A DNA stretch of 9,497 nt from Holophagaceae bacterium UBA706 (GCA_002298155.1 DBME01000328.1:1-9497); one strand, 5' to 3'. Shown: positions 1 to 7,656, counted from the first letter of the stretch. A program made the numbers and translations. Notes: generated from the letters alone by a model not told the origin.

Positions 1-38
1 GGTTCTCCCCGCCGGCCCCTTCCTTCATTCGATACTGC

Positions 39-3000
39 CTAGTGGACCGTGCGCCAGACGCGGGCCTTGGGATACTGTGTGCTGGGCCTTCCGGTGATCG
101 TCTGTGGCTGCAGGGCGGTCTTGCTGGAACCGGGCTGCGGGTTCGGAACGCTCTTGGTGCCGATCTGGATGGCGCCGCGGGTGCCCAGGGCGATGAAGTC
201 GGAAGCGACACCGATGGGGATGTATTTGTTGCCGCTCGTGCAGGCCTGGTTGGTCCGGTTGTCCACGACGATGGGGTTGATCACGTCGCAGATCAGGTTC
301 GTGTAGGTGAAGCCGCTGCCGCCGGTGCAGGGGTCGGCTTCGGTGGGCAGGAAGTAGGAGTAGAAGAGGCTCCCGGATACCACCAGGGGCGAGTTGATGC
401 CCTTGGGGATCAGTTTGGTATTGGTGTCGATGTCCGGGAAATTCAGGAAGTAGCCGAACTTGGTATTGGATGCCGTGCTCGGCGCCAGATAGTAGCTGGC
501 ATTGCCCGGCGTGATGACGCCATCGCCGGCCTGGTAGGAGACGTGGCTGGGGTACGCATCCAGGACCGACGTGGAGGTGGAGGAGATCACGATGGGGTTG
601 GCCGCCGTGCTCCAGGCCGCGCTGTCCTGCCGGTCGAAGATGACCGACAGCCGGTGGTGGGAGGGCTTGGACGTGCCCGTGTAGACGTAGTCCAGCGGGT
701 TGTCCTTGTTGCCGCTCTCGATGGCGATGCCGACGGTGGCCGGCACGGGGCCGGTGGCGTTCTTCGACTTGCCCGGGAAGGAACCGACCCGGAAGGGCGC
801 GGGCAGGGTCGAGTAGAGGGCCTCGCTGTAGTACTTCTGGGTGGTGGAATAGGACGTGAGGGACTGCAGGGCGCCACTCATGTCCTTGGCGACCAGACGA
901 ATGCCGGCCGTGCCTGAGGACGTCCCGTCCGAGGTCCAGGACGTCAGGTCGGAGCTGTCGTAGCGGTACTGGTAGGTGGGGTTCGGATTGGTGGTGGTGC
1001 CGATGGTGGCGCTGGAATCCGTCTTCTGGCAGCCCCAGGACCAGAGCCCTCCCCAGAAGTCCAGGAAGTAGGCGCGCTGGGCCATGCCGGAGTTCAGGAT
1101 GAACTCGAAGGGCACGAGGCCGCGGGCGACGGGGCCGGGGGTGAGGACCTGACCGGCGGTGTCGGTGGTGGTGGAACTGGTGAGATCCACCGCCGCCAGA
1201 ATCTTGCCCGTATAGACGTCCAGGGCGATGACGGAACGGCCTAGGGGGGTTGGCTTACTGTTGGCATCAAGGAAGTTGGCTTCGATGTCCGGGACGCTGA
1301 ACCCGCCGCCCAGGAAGACCGCGTCATGGAGCACGGCCTTGCCCGAACTGTCGGTGACCTGGATGCGGGCGATGCCCGGGGTGCAGGTGGAGTAGCCGAG
1401 GTTCTTGACGACCTTGGCCACGGTGGCTGCACTGGGCGCGCCGGGGCGGTCCAGGATCCGGGCCGCAAGTACGGAGGCGCCGGAACCGTCCAGGAGCGTC
1501 GCTTCGTCAGGAACCAGGGACCATTTGAGGACAGGGTTGTAGGGATCGTGGATGTCGATGGCGTAGTAGCTGCGCCCGCCCTTGCCCAGGCCGAAGATTA
1601 CCATGGCCCGTTCAGGACCGGGGGAGCTGGAGACTTCCACCACGCCATCGCCGGCGCCGCCGCCCGTGGGGGGCAGGTCCAGGTGGTAGATGGCGGGGGC
1701 CCCGTCCGTCATGAACCGGTGGGGGTTGTTGGTGACGGTGAGCTGGTCGAGGTATCCCAGGAAGTCCGTGGGCATGAAGGCCCAGAGCTCGTCCACCTGG
1801 CCCTTGGCGATGACCGGGGAGCTGGTGTTCCCGACGATGGCGTTCTCCTGCTTGGTGACCTCGCCGAAGGCGTGGAGCCAGCCCTGGTTGGTGCCCACCA
1901 GGATGAGACGGAAGCGCGTGCCACCGACGCCGGAAAGAGCGGACGTAAGGCCGGAGGATACGTCGCTGTACTTGTACTCCAGCACAGCGGGCGAGGAGTC
2001 GATGATGTCGCCCATGATGTTGGAACGGTTGGCGGTGGCCACCCCGTTGGAATCGACCTTGGTGGTGTCGCCTCCCATGACCCACTGGATGACCTTCTGC
2101 TGGGCGGCGCTGCCCTCCGCGTAGGAGGCGCGGTTCGGGTTGTTGGCGGCCCGGCAGGCGATGTACTGCAGCCCGGTGGTGGAGGCGGTGTAGGGACTAC
2201 CCGTGTAGGTGAAGAGGGACAGTCCCGGGTCGGGGGTGGTGGAGGACCCCGGCACGCGGGTGTAGAGCTTGCGATCCTTCCAGCTGCGTCCGGCCAGGGC
2301 CTTCACAGTGGACCATTGGGCATTGGTTTCATCCACGGTGGTGGTGACATTGCCGCTGGTGTCCAGGATCTGGAGCTGGTCGTTGACCAGGCGCGTGCCG
2401 AACATCAGGAGGTCGCCGGCCCACACCGCGCCGCCATTGGGGGGCGGCTGGAACTTGCCGATGAAGATCTCGCCCGAGAGGGCGGCCCCGATGAAGGGGG
2501 TGTTGGGGTTGCTGATGGTATTGATGTTGGAGGCGCCCACGGCCGACCGGATGGCCTTGTCCAGGCTGTCGCTGAGGGCATCGGGGTTGTTGCCGTCGAA
2601 GTAGTAGATGGAGCCGGGGACCCGGCCGCCGTTGCCGGAGTTGAGCGCCTTGTCCCAGACGAAGGGCTGGAGCGTGGTGATGTTCGGCCAGGTGGAGAGG
2701 GTGGGGTCGCCCACGGCCGCTGCCAGGAACATGCTGTGCTTGGGGCCGGAGGTGTCGCTGTACTTCCCGCCCAGGCCCACGCCCACGGTCATGGTGGTCA
2801 CCAGGTGGGGTTTCGTGAAGGTTGTGGCATTGCGCTTGTAGAGGGAATAAGGCAGGAAGGTGGAGGGCACGGCCGAGGTGGCTACCGAAGAACCGGGGTC
2901 GATGGCGGGCATGTAATCCACGTTCACGGTGCCCAGCGCGGAATCGCCCAGGTGGGCACCGATGCCGGCGAAGGTGAACAGGTTCCACCAGGTGCCGTAG

Positions 3001-5285
3001 CGGTCAACGTTCGTCTTGGCATTCATGATCGCTTTGTTGCCGGCCACGGCGTCGAGCTTGGAGATGCCATCGGCCGTCACGATGTAGGGGGTGTCACCGT
3101 TGGTGTTGTCGTAGTTGCCGCCGTTGTTGTCCACGCCGTCCGTGAAGAGGATGAGGAAGTGGTTCATGCACTGGGAGGGTGCATCGGACCCCGTTTCCAC
3201 GGCGTTGAAGACGCTGGTGGGGTCCGTGAACTGGAGAAGGCCCCGGGCCATGGCATAGGTGAGGGGGGTGTTGTTGCCGGCAAAGAGTTTGGCGATGCGG
3301 TTCATGCCCGTGACGGAGTTGCCGCTGGCGGAGGTGATGCCCTGGGCGGACGTGTTGTTAAGTACGGTCCAGCCCGAATCCGTCCCGGTTTTGTAGGTGG
3401 TGATGGAGGTACCGTTGTTGAAGGTGGTCGAGGAACTGTTGTTGATCTTGGTGGCCGACCCGCTGGATGCCTCGCTGGGCTTGTCCAGGAAGCGGAAGGC
3501 CCAGAGCACGTCGGCCTGGAATTTGACCCAGGTCTGGATGGCGGCCCGTTTCACGGCCTGCACACGGCTCAGGGCAGGAACGATGTTGACGTTGGCGGTG
3601 CCCATGGTCTCGGACTTGTAGGTCCCGTCGAGGTTGTAGGTCGGCACCGCGAAAGTGTTCCCTGAATTCACCGCGTCGGCGCCGTAGCCCTTGCCCCAGG
3701 AGATGTTGTTGCCTTGGCCTCCGGCGAGGTTGGGGGTGGCGGCATCGAAGATGACGTACTTGTCCTTGTAGGAACCGTCGGCGTACTTCCCGTTGAACAA
3801 CCAGCTGACATAGCCGGCCTTGTAGTAAACGTTGTCGAGCGTCACATGGGTCTGCGTCTGGGTGGAGTCCGCGTAGTTGTCCACGCCCAGCACGTCGTCT
3901 CCGGCGTCCAGACTCCAGTTCTGGTCCATGTCGATGTCCTGGCCGCTGCCATAGGTCGTGGTGGTGCCGTCGGAAGCGACCTTGATCTCCTGGTCATGCA
4001 CGGTCTGGGAGGAAAGGGGGTTGCCGGTGGAATCGCTCGTGGTGATCTTCCAGGGAATGGGTATGTCGATGGTGCGCGTGTCGGTTCCGATCGTTGTGGA
4101 AAAGCGCACGTGACTGGCGGCTCGGACCCAATTCCTGACGTCGCTGGCACCGAAGCTGGCTCCGTGGAGTCCGGAGGAGGAACTGGCGGCGCTGGCGTTG
4201 GCCAGAGTGACCGGGTCGCCGTTGGGCTTGATGAGGGTGCCGTTGGTAAGAACGGACGTCAGGTACGTGATGCCGGTAATGGCCGTACTGCCCTTCCTGG
4301 GATCAAGGGTGGCGGTGACATAGGGATCGATTGCCGCGGTGCCCGGATTGTAGGCGGGAACCTTCCAACTCCAGGTGGCGCCCGAGCTGGTGTTGTTCAA
4401 GCTGTCCTTCCACTGGACGGTCTTGTCCGTGGAGCCCGTGGTGACCGACGCCGAGAAGGTGATGGTGGTGCCCGCGTAGATCGTCGTCGGGCTGACACCG
4501 ATGTTGGAGATGGTGAAGTTGTAGTTGGGGTTGGGGACCGACCAGGAGAACGTGTCGCTGGCGGTTTTGGAGTGGCCCGCGCCATCGGTCCAGTTGATGG
4601 ACATCCGGGAATCGGTGGGCGACGAACTGTCCGTGGCGGAGAAGGTGACCGTGTTGCCCGCGCCGAGGGTGCCGCTGGAAACGGAGATGTTGGAGATGGT
4701 GTAGGTATAGTTCGATCCGTTCCTGCAGGTCTTGCTGCTGGTGTTCACGCCCACGACACCCGAGACACTCCCCGAACTGTTCACGGTGACGATGAAGGTC
4801 GTGTAGCAACTCGTGCAGCGGCTTTGGGTCGCGGTGATGGTATAGGTCTTGTTCGAACCGCATTGGGTGCCCGCATTGGCGCCCAGGGCCCAGGTGGCGG
4901 TTCCGTCTGCGTTGACGGTCACCTGCACCGAGGTGGTGGCCGCGGCGCAGCCATCGGCCGTGGCCGTGACGGTGTAGACATTGTTGCCGGGGATGGCCGC
5001 CGACCCCGGGTTCAAGGTGAAGTCCATGTACCGGTTGGCATCGTTGTCGAACGCATCGTTGTTCACGAACAACGGGTGGTACATGAGCGCCGCCATGGAC
5101 CCCGAGAAGTCGAAGATGGTGAGGACTTCGGGCTTCACCTTGGTGTTCGTGGACTGCTGATACAGGTTCAGGAAGTCCGTCTGGGTGCCCTGGAGCTTCG
5201 GGTCGAGCTGGGCCCGCAGGGGCAGGCCGAGCAGGGCGAGGCTCATGAAGAGGGCCGTAAGCGGGAAGCGGGAACGGTTGAACAT
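39..5285 (-). CDS. pilY1: PilY1-type type IV pilus tip adhesin with interrupted VWA domain
   Basis: Large secreted pilus-tip protein of 1748 residues, against roughly 1000-1200 for well-studied PilY1/PilC proteins. Residues 1-25 are a Sec signal peptide (basic start, hydrophobic core, likely cut after LPLRA). VWA motif 1 is DFSGS at 59-63. It is followed by repeat modules at about 101-310, an Asp-rich loop at 450-464, the VWA helix beginning SRVQAVK at 573, the MIDAS threonine in NNTPL (T673), and the family signature C706 to FTDG (D716). From about 1091 (MGDIIDSSPAV) to 1720 runs the PilY1/Neisseria PilC beta-propeller, with recognisable strands such as LILVGTNQGWLHAF, HRFMTDGAPAIY and FGLGKGGRSYYAIDIHDP, and a late DPCTGG (C1653). 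The start has AGGAG 6 nt upstream, overlapping the pilX-like stop. It is last in the minor-pilin operon. Known homologues act in adhesion, pilus biogenesis and mechanosensing; the role here is inferred by homology. Confidence 0.93.
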   Translation of the reverse strand: MFNRSRFPLTALFMSLALLGLPLRAQLDPKLQGTQTDFLNLYQQSTNTKVKPEVLTIFDFSGSMAALMYHPLFVNNDAFDNDANRYMDFTLNPGSAAIPGNNVYTVTATADGCAAATTSVQVTVNADGTATWALGANAGTQCGSNKTYTITATQSRCTSCYTTFIVTVNSSGSVSGVVGVNTSSKTCRNGSNYTYTISNISVSSGTLGAGNTVTFSATDSSSPTDSRMSINWTDGAGHSKTASDTFSWSVPNPNYNFTISNIGVSPTTIYAGTTITFSASVTTGSTDKTVQWKDSLNNTSSGATWSWKVPAYNPGTAAIDPYVTATLDPRKGSTAITGITYLTSVLTNGTLIKPNGDPVTLANASAASSSSGLHGASFGASDVRNWVRAASHVRFSTTIGTDTRTIDIPIPWKITTSDSTGNPLSSQTVHDQEIKVASDGTTTTYGSGQDIDMDQNWSLDAGDDVLGVDNYADSTQTQTHVTLDNVYYKAGYVSWLFNGKYADGSYKDKYVIFDAATPNLAGGQGNNISWGKGYGADAVNSGNTFAVPTYNLDGTYKSETMGTANVNIVPALSRVQAVKRAAIQTWVKFQADVLWAFRFLDKPSEASSGSATKINNSSSTTFNNGTSITTYKTGTDSGWTVLNNTSAQGITSASGNSVTGMNRIAKLFAGNNTPLTYAMARGLLQFTDPTSVFNAVETGSDAPSQCMNHFLILFTDGVDNNGGNYDNTNGDTPYIVTADGISKLDAVAGNKAIMNAKTNVDRYGTWWNLFTFAGIGAHLGDSALGTVNVDYMPAIDPGSSVATSAVPSTFLPYSLYKRNATTFTKPHLVTTMTVGVGLGGKYSDTSGPKHSMFLAAAVGDPTLSTWPNITTLQPFVWDKALNSGNGGRVPGSIYYFDGNNPDALSDSLDKAIRSAVGASNINTISNPNTPFIGAALSGEIFIGKFQPPPNGGAVWAGDLLMFGTRLVNDQLQILDTSGNVTTTVDETNAQWSTVKALAGRSWKDRKLYTRVPGSSTTPDPGLSLFTYTGSPYTASTTGLQYIACRAANNPNRASYAEGSAAQQKVIQWVMGGDTTKVDSNGVATANRSNIMGDIIDSSPAVLEYKYSDVSSGLTSALSGVGGTRFRLILVGTNQGWLHAFGEVTKQENAIVGNTSSPVIAKGQVDELWAFMPTDFLGYLDQLTVTNNPHRFMTDGAPAIYHLDLPPTGGGAGDGVVEVSSSPGPERAMVIFGLGKGGRSYYAIDIHDPYNPVLKWSLVPDEATLLDGSGASVLAARILDRPGAPSAATVAKVVKNLGYSTCTPGIARIQVTDSSGKAVLHDAVFLGGGFSVPDIEANFLDANSKPTPLGRSVIALDVYTGKILAAVDLTSSTTTDTAGQVLTPGPVARGLVPFEFILNSGMAQRAYFLDFWGGLWSWGCQKTDSSATIGTTTNPNPTYQYRYDSSDLTSWTSDGTSSGTAGIRLVAKDMSGALQSLTSYSTTQKYYSEALYSTLPAPFRVGSFPGKSKNATGPVPATVGIAIESGNKDNPLDYVYTGTSKPSHHRLSVIFDRQDSAAWSTAANPIVISSTSTSVLDAYPSHVSYQAGDGVITPGNASYYLAPSTASNTKFGYFLNFPDIDTNTKLIPKGINSPLVVSGSLFYSYFLPTEADPCTGGSGFTYTNLICDVINPIVVDNRTNQACTSGNKYIPIGVASDFIALGTRGAIQIGTKSVPNPQPGSSKTALQPQTITGRPSTQYPKARVWRTVH
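4329..4349 (-). repeat. Downstream copy of NPG(S/T)AAI flanking repeat in pilY1
   Basis: Encodes NPGTAAI (residues 313-319), immediately followed by a Val/Thr/Ala-rich strand (YVTAT). It matches NPGSAAI at residues 92-98, which is followed by YTVTA. The two copies bracket the repeat modules. The DNA has diverged at synonymous positions, so the duplication, if real, is old. Confidence 0.6.
4356..4523 (-). repeat. PilY1 Ig-like repeat pair B, unit 2 (residues 255-310)
   Basis: Residues 255-310 begin YNFTISNIGVSP, continue with AGTTITFSASV and a VQWKD strand, and end WSWKVP. They align by eye with residues 193-251 (YTYTISNISVSS, AGNTVTFSAT, SINWTDG, FSWSVP). The pattern of alternating beta strands with a central Trp and a closing W-S-x-x-V-P resembles bacterial Ig-like or PKD modules; the exact fold is inferred. 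Confidence 0.7.
4533..4709 (-). repeat. PilY1 Ig-like repeat pair B, unit 1 (residues 193-251)
   Basis: First of two adjacent homologous beta modules inside the VWA insertion. Shared landmarks with unit 2 are the opening Y-x-(Y/F)-TISNI-x-VS, the AG-(N/T)-T-(V/I)-TFSA strand, a W-(T/K)-D turn and the closing (F/W)-SW-x-VP. Only three residues (NPN) separate it from unit 2. Confidence 0.7.
4728..4853 (-). repeat. PilY1 Cys-bearing repeat pair A, unit 2 (residues 145-186)
   Basis: Residues 145-186 contain YTITATQSRCTSCYTT, then FIVTVNSSGSVSG. They parallel unit 1 (YTVTATADGC, then VQVTVNADGTATW). This unit carries a C157-x-x-C160 pair, and C187 follows just after it. The module looks like a short beta-sandwich repeat of surface proteins; no named family is asserted. 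Confidence 0.6.
4863..4985 (-). repeat. PilY1 Cys-bearing repeat pair A, unit 1 (residues 101-141)
   Basis: Residues 101-141 contain YTVTATADGC (C113) and VQVTVNADGTATW, with C142 immediately after. The unit is matched strand for strand by residues 145-186. It sits directly after the upstream NPGSAAI flank, about 40 residues beyond the first VWA metal-binding motif. Confidence 0.6.
4992..5012 (-). repeat. Upstream copy of NPG(S/T)AAI flanking repeat in pilY1
   Basis: Encodes NPGSAAI (residues 92-98), the upstream partner of NPGTAAI at residues 313-319. Together the copies delimit a block of about 215 residues holding all four beta repeats. Confidence 0.6.
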
Positions 5286-5291
5286 GGCGTG

Positions 5292-5296
5292 CTCCT
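5292..5296 (-). promoter_or_regulatory. Ribosome binding site of pilY1
   Basis: AGGAG on the minus strand, 6 nt before the pilY1 ATG. It overlaps the TAG stop of the pilX-like gene (5295-5297), so ribosomes ending pilX reach this site directly. This fits translational coupling. Confidence 0.75.
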
Positions 5297-5927
5297 ACTG
5301 TACGGGAGTGGAAATCCAGACTTCTTTGGCGTGGATGAACGTCACCGAGCCGACCAGGACCTTGGCGTCTGCGCGGACCGCCCAGAGGTCGGGGGCCTGG
5401 TTGGACTCTCCGCCTTCGGCCGGTGCGAAGGCCCCCGTGCCCACGCCCTGGCTCATGTCCGTGATGGGCAGCTTGCCCATGCGCGTGATGCCCGCAGAGT
5501 AGGAGGGGGTCATGGTGGTGCCGGCCGACGTGGTGATGGTCGGCAGCGAGACCGCCGCCGTGGCCGAAGCCGGCACGTAGGCGGTGGGGGAGGTGGGGCT
5601 GGAGGACATGATGTCGAAGGCCCGGCCCGAATTGGAGCTGTTCTGCAGAAGGGCGATCTTCATGGCGTTCAGATTGGCGGCGCTGTCCGTGGCCGAGGAA
5701 CTGTTGGCGTAGTCCAGCCAGTAGATGGACCACTCGATGCCGGAGTCGGCCACGTTGCGGGCCAGGGAGCCCTGGCGGGTCGTGCCAGAGATGACCACTT
5801 CCCGGAAGGAGTTCCGGGACATGCCCACGGCGGTGATGGTGATGAAGACCAGCAGCATGAGCGCCACCATGATGGTGATGCCGCCGGCTTCGCCCTTGCG
5901 CTTCCCGTTGAGGAGAGGTGCTCGCAT
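5295..5927 (-). CDS. pilX: PilX-like type IV pilus minor pilin / assembly protein
   Basis: 210 residues. After a basic start (MRAPLLNGKRKGEAGG) comes one membrane helix, about residues 17-35 (ITIMVALMLLVFITITAVG). A segment with ARNVADSGIEWSIYW follows, matching the pattern of PilX N-terminal domains, in which a helix of N-x-x-A-x-x-A type follows the membrane stretch. The classical F1 and E5 are absent, as expected for this family and unlike the other prepilins here. The C-terminal part is Ser/Thr-rich with a closing beta segment (VTFIHAKEVWIST). GGAG lies 6 nt before the ATG. The gene sits 12 nt after the pilW-like gene and 9 nt before pilY1, and this position is the strongest reason for the name. 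PilX-type proteins join the tip priming complex and bind PilY1 in known systems. Sequence similarity alone would be weak, so identification rests on helix style plus synteny. Confidence 0.75.
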   Translation of the reverse strand: MRAPLLNGKRKGEAGGITIMVALMLLVFITITAVGMSRNSFREVVISGTTRQGSLARNVADSGIEWSIYWLDYANSSSATDSAANLNAMKIALLQNSSNSGRAFDIMSSSPTSPTAYVPASATAAVSLPTITTSAGTTMTPSYSAGITRMGKLPITDMSQGVGTGAFAPAEGGESNQAPDLWAVRADAKVLVGSVTFIHAKEVWISTPVQ

Positions 5928-5939
5928 CGTCGACTCCGT

Positions 5940-7103
5940 TCAGTTCATCGTGAGGCCGGAATGGCGGGGAACCATCACGACGCTCTGGAGGTTTTCCTGG
6001 TAGGCCAGGGTCTTGCCCGTCGCCGAATACTCGGCCCGCTGGGTGGCGGTGCGGGTGGTTACGTCGACCCTCACGAGGACCGGGGTGGACCGGAACCAGT
6101 TGAGATCGCTGCCCAGGGAGGTATAGCCGTCACGGCCCGAATTGACGAGCTGGGAGTTGATGCCCGCCTTGATGCCGGCCCAGTCGGTGTAGCCCGCGCC
6201 ACCCACCCAGTTGCGGCCGGAATCGGTGCTGACGTAAACCCGGAAGCCCACCACGTTCTCCGTGACGATCTGCTGGGGCTGGTCCGCCGTGAAGCCCGCC
6301 GTGGAATAGGTGCCCTGGTCCCGCACGAGGCAGAGGGTCGTTCCCGCCGAGTTCTGGGGATCGAGCTTCAGCGCCTGGAGGGAGTAGCGCACCATCTGCG
6401 CCGGGCGGATGAACACGATGCCGGTGCCGCTGCTGCCCTTGATGTGCTGGAACTTGGCGGGAAGGCCCGCGGACCCGCGTCCGGTGACGGCCGAGGTCGG
6501 GTCGGATCCCGTCACGATCGTCACATCGGTGGTCGAGGTGGTGGGATCGGAGGAGATGTAGCCCGTTTCCCAGGAATCCTTGAAGATGAAGACCATGCCT
6601 TTGGTGACCTGCTTGGCGTAGGTGGCGTCCCCGCAGTTGACGGTGTAGGTGAAGTCCGCGGAGCCCGCGGCCGAGCCCGAGGCCACCAGTTCAGCGGCGG
6701 TCTTGGCGGTGGAGCTCTTGAGGGTGCCTTCGAAGGGAAGGGGCTCGTCCATGTAGAAATAGAGTTCGTCGGCCCCGCCGGTCACGCCGGGGATGGGGGT
6801 GCCGGCATTGGCCTTGGGGTCGGGAAGCACATAGAACGCCTCGTTCGCTGTGGAAAGGGCCGGCGGCGTGGAGAGGTCGGTGAGGTACATCCCAGCGTTG
6901 TTCAGGTCGTCGTACAGCAGGTCCAGGGACATGCGATTGCGCCGCGCGGCGGAGAGCTTCTCGCCGGTGGCCGTGAAGGTGGTCAGGGTGGACCGGAACA
7001 CGGCGGCCATGCCGGCCATGAGGATCATGGTGAAGAGGACCGCGATCATCAACTCGACGAGGGAGAAGCCGCGGGTGGACGTCCTGGGGTTCCGCTCAGC
7101 CAT
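5940..7103 (-). CDS. pilW: PilW-like type IV pilus minor prepilin
   Basis: 387 residues from the ATG at 7103. The prepilin signal is MAERNPRTSTRG, then FSLVELMIAVLFTMILMAG: cleavage after G12, F+1 methylation site and E+5. A helix follows (AARRNRMSLDLLYDDLNNAGMYL) of the kind seen in PilW/GspJ proteins. Near the C-terminus are typical PilW strands (ENVVGFRVYVSTDSG and VLVRVDVTTRT). An ATG 63 nt further upstream (7166) would put 21 extra residues before the leader. The 7103 start is preferred because AGGAG lies 8 nt upstream and the leader then has normal length. The start overlaps the end of the pilV-like gene by 8 nt. The likely role is as a subunit of the inner-membrane priming complex that initiates fibres and carries PilY1; processing would need a prepilin peptidase encoded elsewhere. 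Confidence 0.85.
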   Translation of the reverse strand: MAERNPRTSTRGFSLVELMIAVLFTMILMAGMAAVFRSTLTTFTATGEKLSAARRNRMSLDLLYDDLNNAGMYLTDLSTPPALSTANEAFYVLPDPKANAGTPIPGVTGGADELYFYMDEPLPFEGTLKSSTAKTAAELVASGSAAGSADFTYTVNCGDATYAKQVTKGMVFIFKDSWETGYISSDPTTSTTDVTIVTGSDPTSAVTGRGSAGLPAKFQHIKGSSGTGIVFIRPAQMVRYSLQALKLDPQNSAGTTLCLVRDQGTYSTAGFTADQPQQIVTENVVGFRVYVSTDSGRNWVGGAGYTDWAGIKAGINSQLVNSGRDGYTSLGSDLNWFRSTPVLVRVDVTTRTATQRAEYSATGKTLAYQENLQSVVMVPRHSGLTMN

Positions 7104-7656
7104 GGATGATGCTCCTGGAGATGTTGACGGACCTGACGATCTTCGCTCCGGTCTTGTTGAGGTCATCCACGAACTCCACCGTCACGGAATAGACGGACGC
7201 CTTGCCGGTTCCCGCCGAGGTGGCCGTGCCTTCGGTGACCGTGGCCACGTAGCGCAGGGTGCCCCCGATCGAGGGCTTGGTCCCCACGGGGGCCGTGGTG
7301 GCCGGGGCGATGGAAACGAGGTTGGTGGAGGTGTTGAGGGTCTCCTGGAAGCCCAGGTAGCGCGTGCCCTTGCCCACGTACTGGAGGTTCGCCAGGGCGG
7401 TCGGGGGGGTCGTGTTGTTGTCGGTGATGTTCAGCCAGGACAGGCGCCCTTCGGCCTCGATCTGGTCCATCATCCGGTCGGCGAGCTTGACCGCGTTGTT
7501 CAGGCTCTTGCTGCCCCGGGCCGCCTTGAGGGACATGGTCTGGAGCATCGAAAGGCCGAGGATGCCGATGGCGAGGATGAAGGCGGCCATCAGCATCTCG
7601 ACCATGCTGAAGCCGGCCTGGGTCCCGCGACGGGAGGTAAGGTCGGGTTTCGTCAT
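7096..7656 (-). CDS. pilV: PilV-like type IV pilus minor prepilin
   Basis: 186 residues. The leader MTKPDLTSRRGTQAG is cut before FSMVEMLMAAFILAIGILG (F+1, E+5). The helix continues to SLKAARGSKSLNNAVKLADRMMDQIEAE, very like PilV/GspI proteins, where an L-A-x-x-M-x-x-x-I-E segment is typical. The globular part ends in beta strands (YSVTVEFVDD and IVRSVNISRS). The start at 7656 is set by a strong GGAGGAG 6 nt upstream; the longer open frame above it has no prepilin logic and overlaps the fimT-like gene. The ATG shares one base with the preceding TGA stop (TGATG), implying coupled translation. PilV is a core tip-complex subunit in Pseudomonas-type systems. A second PilV-like prepilin is encoded on the other strand at 9270. 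Confidence 0.85.
   Translation of the reverse strand: MTKPDLTSRRGTQAGFSMVEMLMAAFILAIGILGLSMLQTMSLKAARGSKSLNNAVKLADRMMDQIEAEGRLSWLNITDNNTTPPTALANLQYVGKGTRYLGFQETLNTSTNLVSIAPATTAPVGTKPSIGGTLRYVATVTEGTATSAGTGKASVYSVTVEFVDDLNKTGAKIVRSVNISRSIIHG
7112..7116 (-). promoter_or_regulatory. Ribosome binding site that fixes the pilW start
   Basis: AGGAG on the minus strand, 8 nt before the ATG at 7103. It lies inside the last codons of the pilV-like gene and supports the shorter start over the ATG at 7166. Confidence 0.75.

Noticed and set aside
1..38. Possible start of a further minus-strand gene (ATG at 28-26)
   Set aside because: Only nine codons would be visible and there is no clear Shine-Dalgarno sequence after the pilY1 stop. 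The segment is too short to call.
42..917. 291-codon plus-strand open frame at the window start
   Set aside because: Antisense to the conserved C-terminal end of PilY1, with the same low-complexity composition as the other shadows.
1326..3665. 779-codon plus-strand open frame opposite pilY1
   Set aside because: Gly/Val/Ala-rich antisense shadow of the propeller and VWA coding sequence, with no recognisable protein features.
3714..7109. 1131-codon open frame on the plus strand opposite pilY1, pilX and pilW
   Set aside because: It crosses three well-supported minus-strand genes, is dominated by Gly, Val, Arg, Ala and Asp, and has no domain or signal. It is the antisense shadow expected when third positions are mostly G or C.
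7104..7166. Longer pilW start at 7166
   Set aside because: It would add 21 residues before a normal prepilin leader, and the AGGAG at 7112-7116 supports the ATG at 7103.
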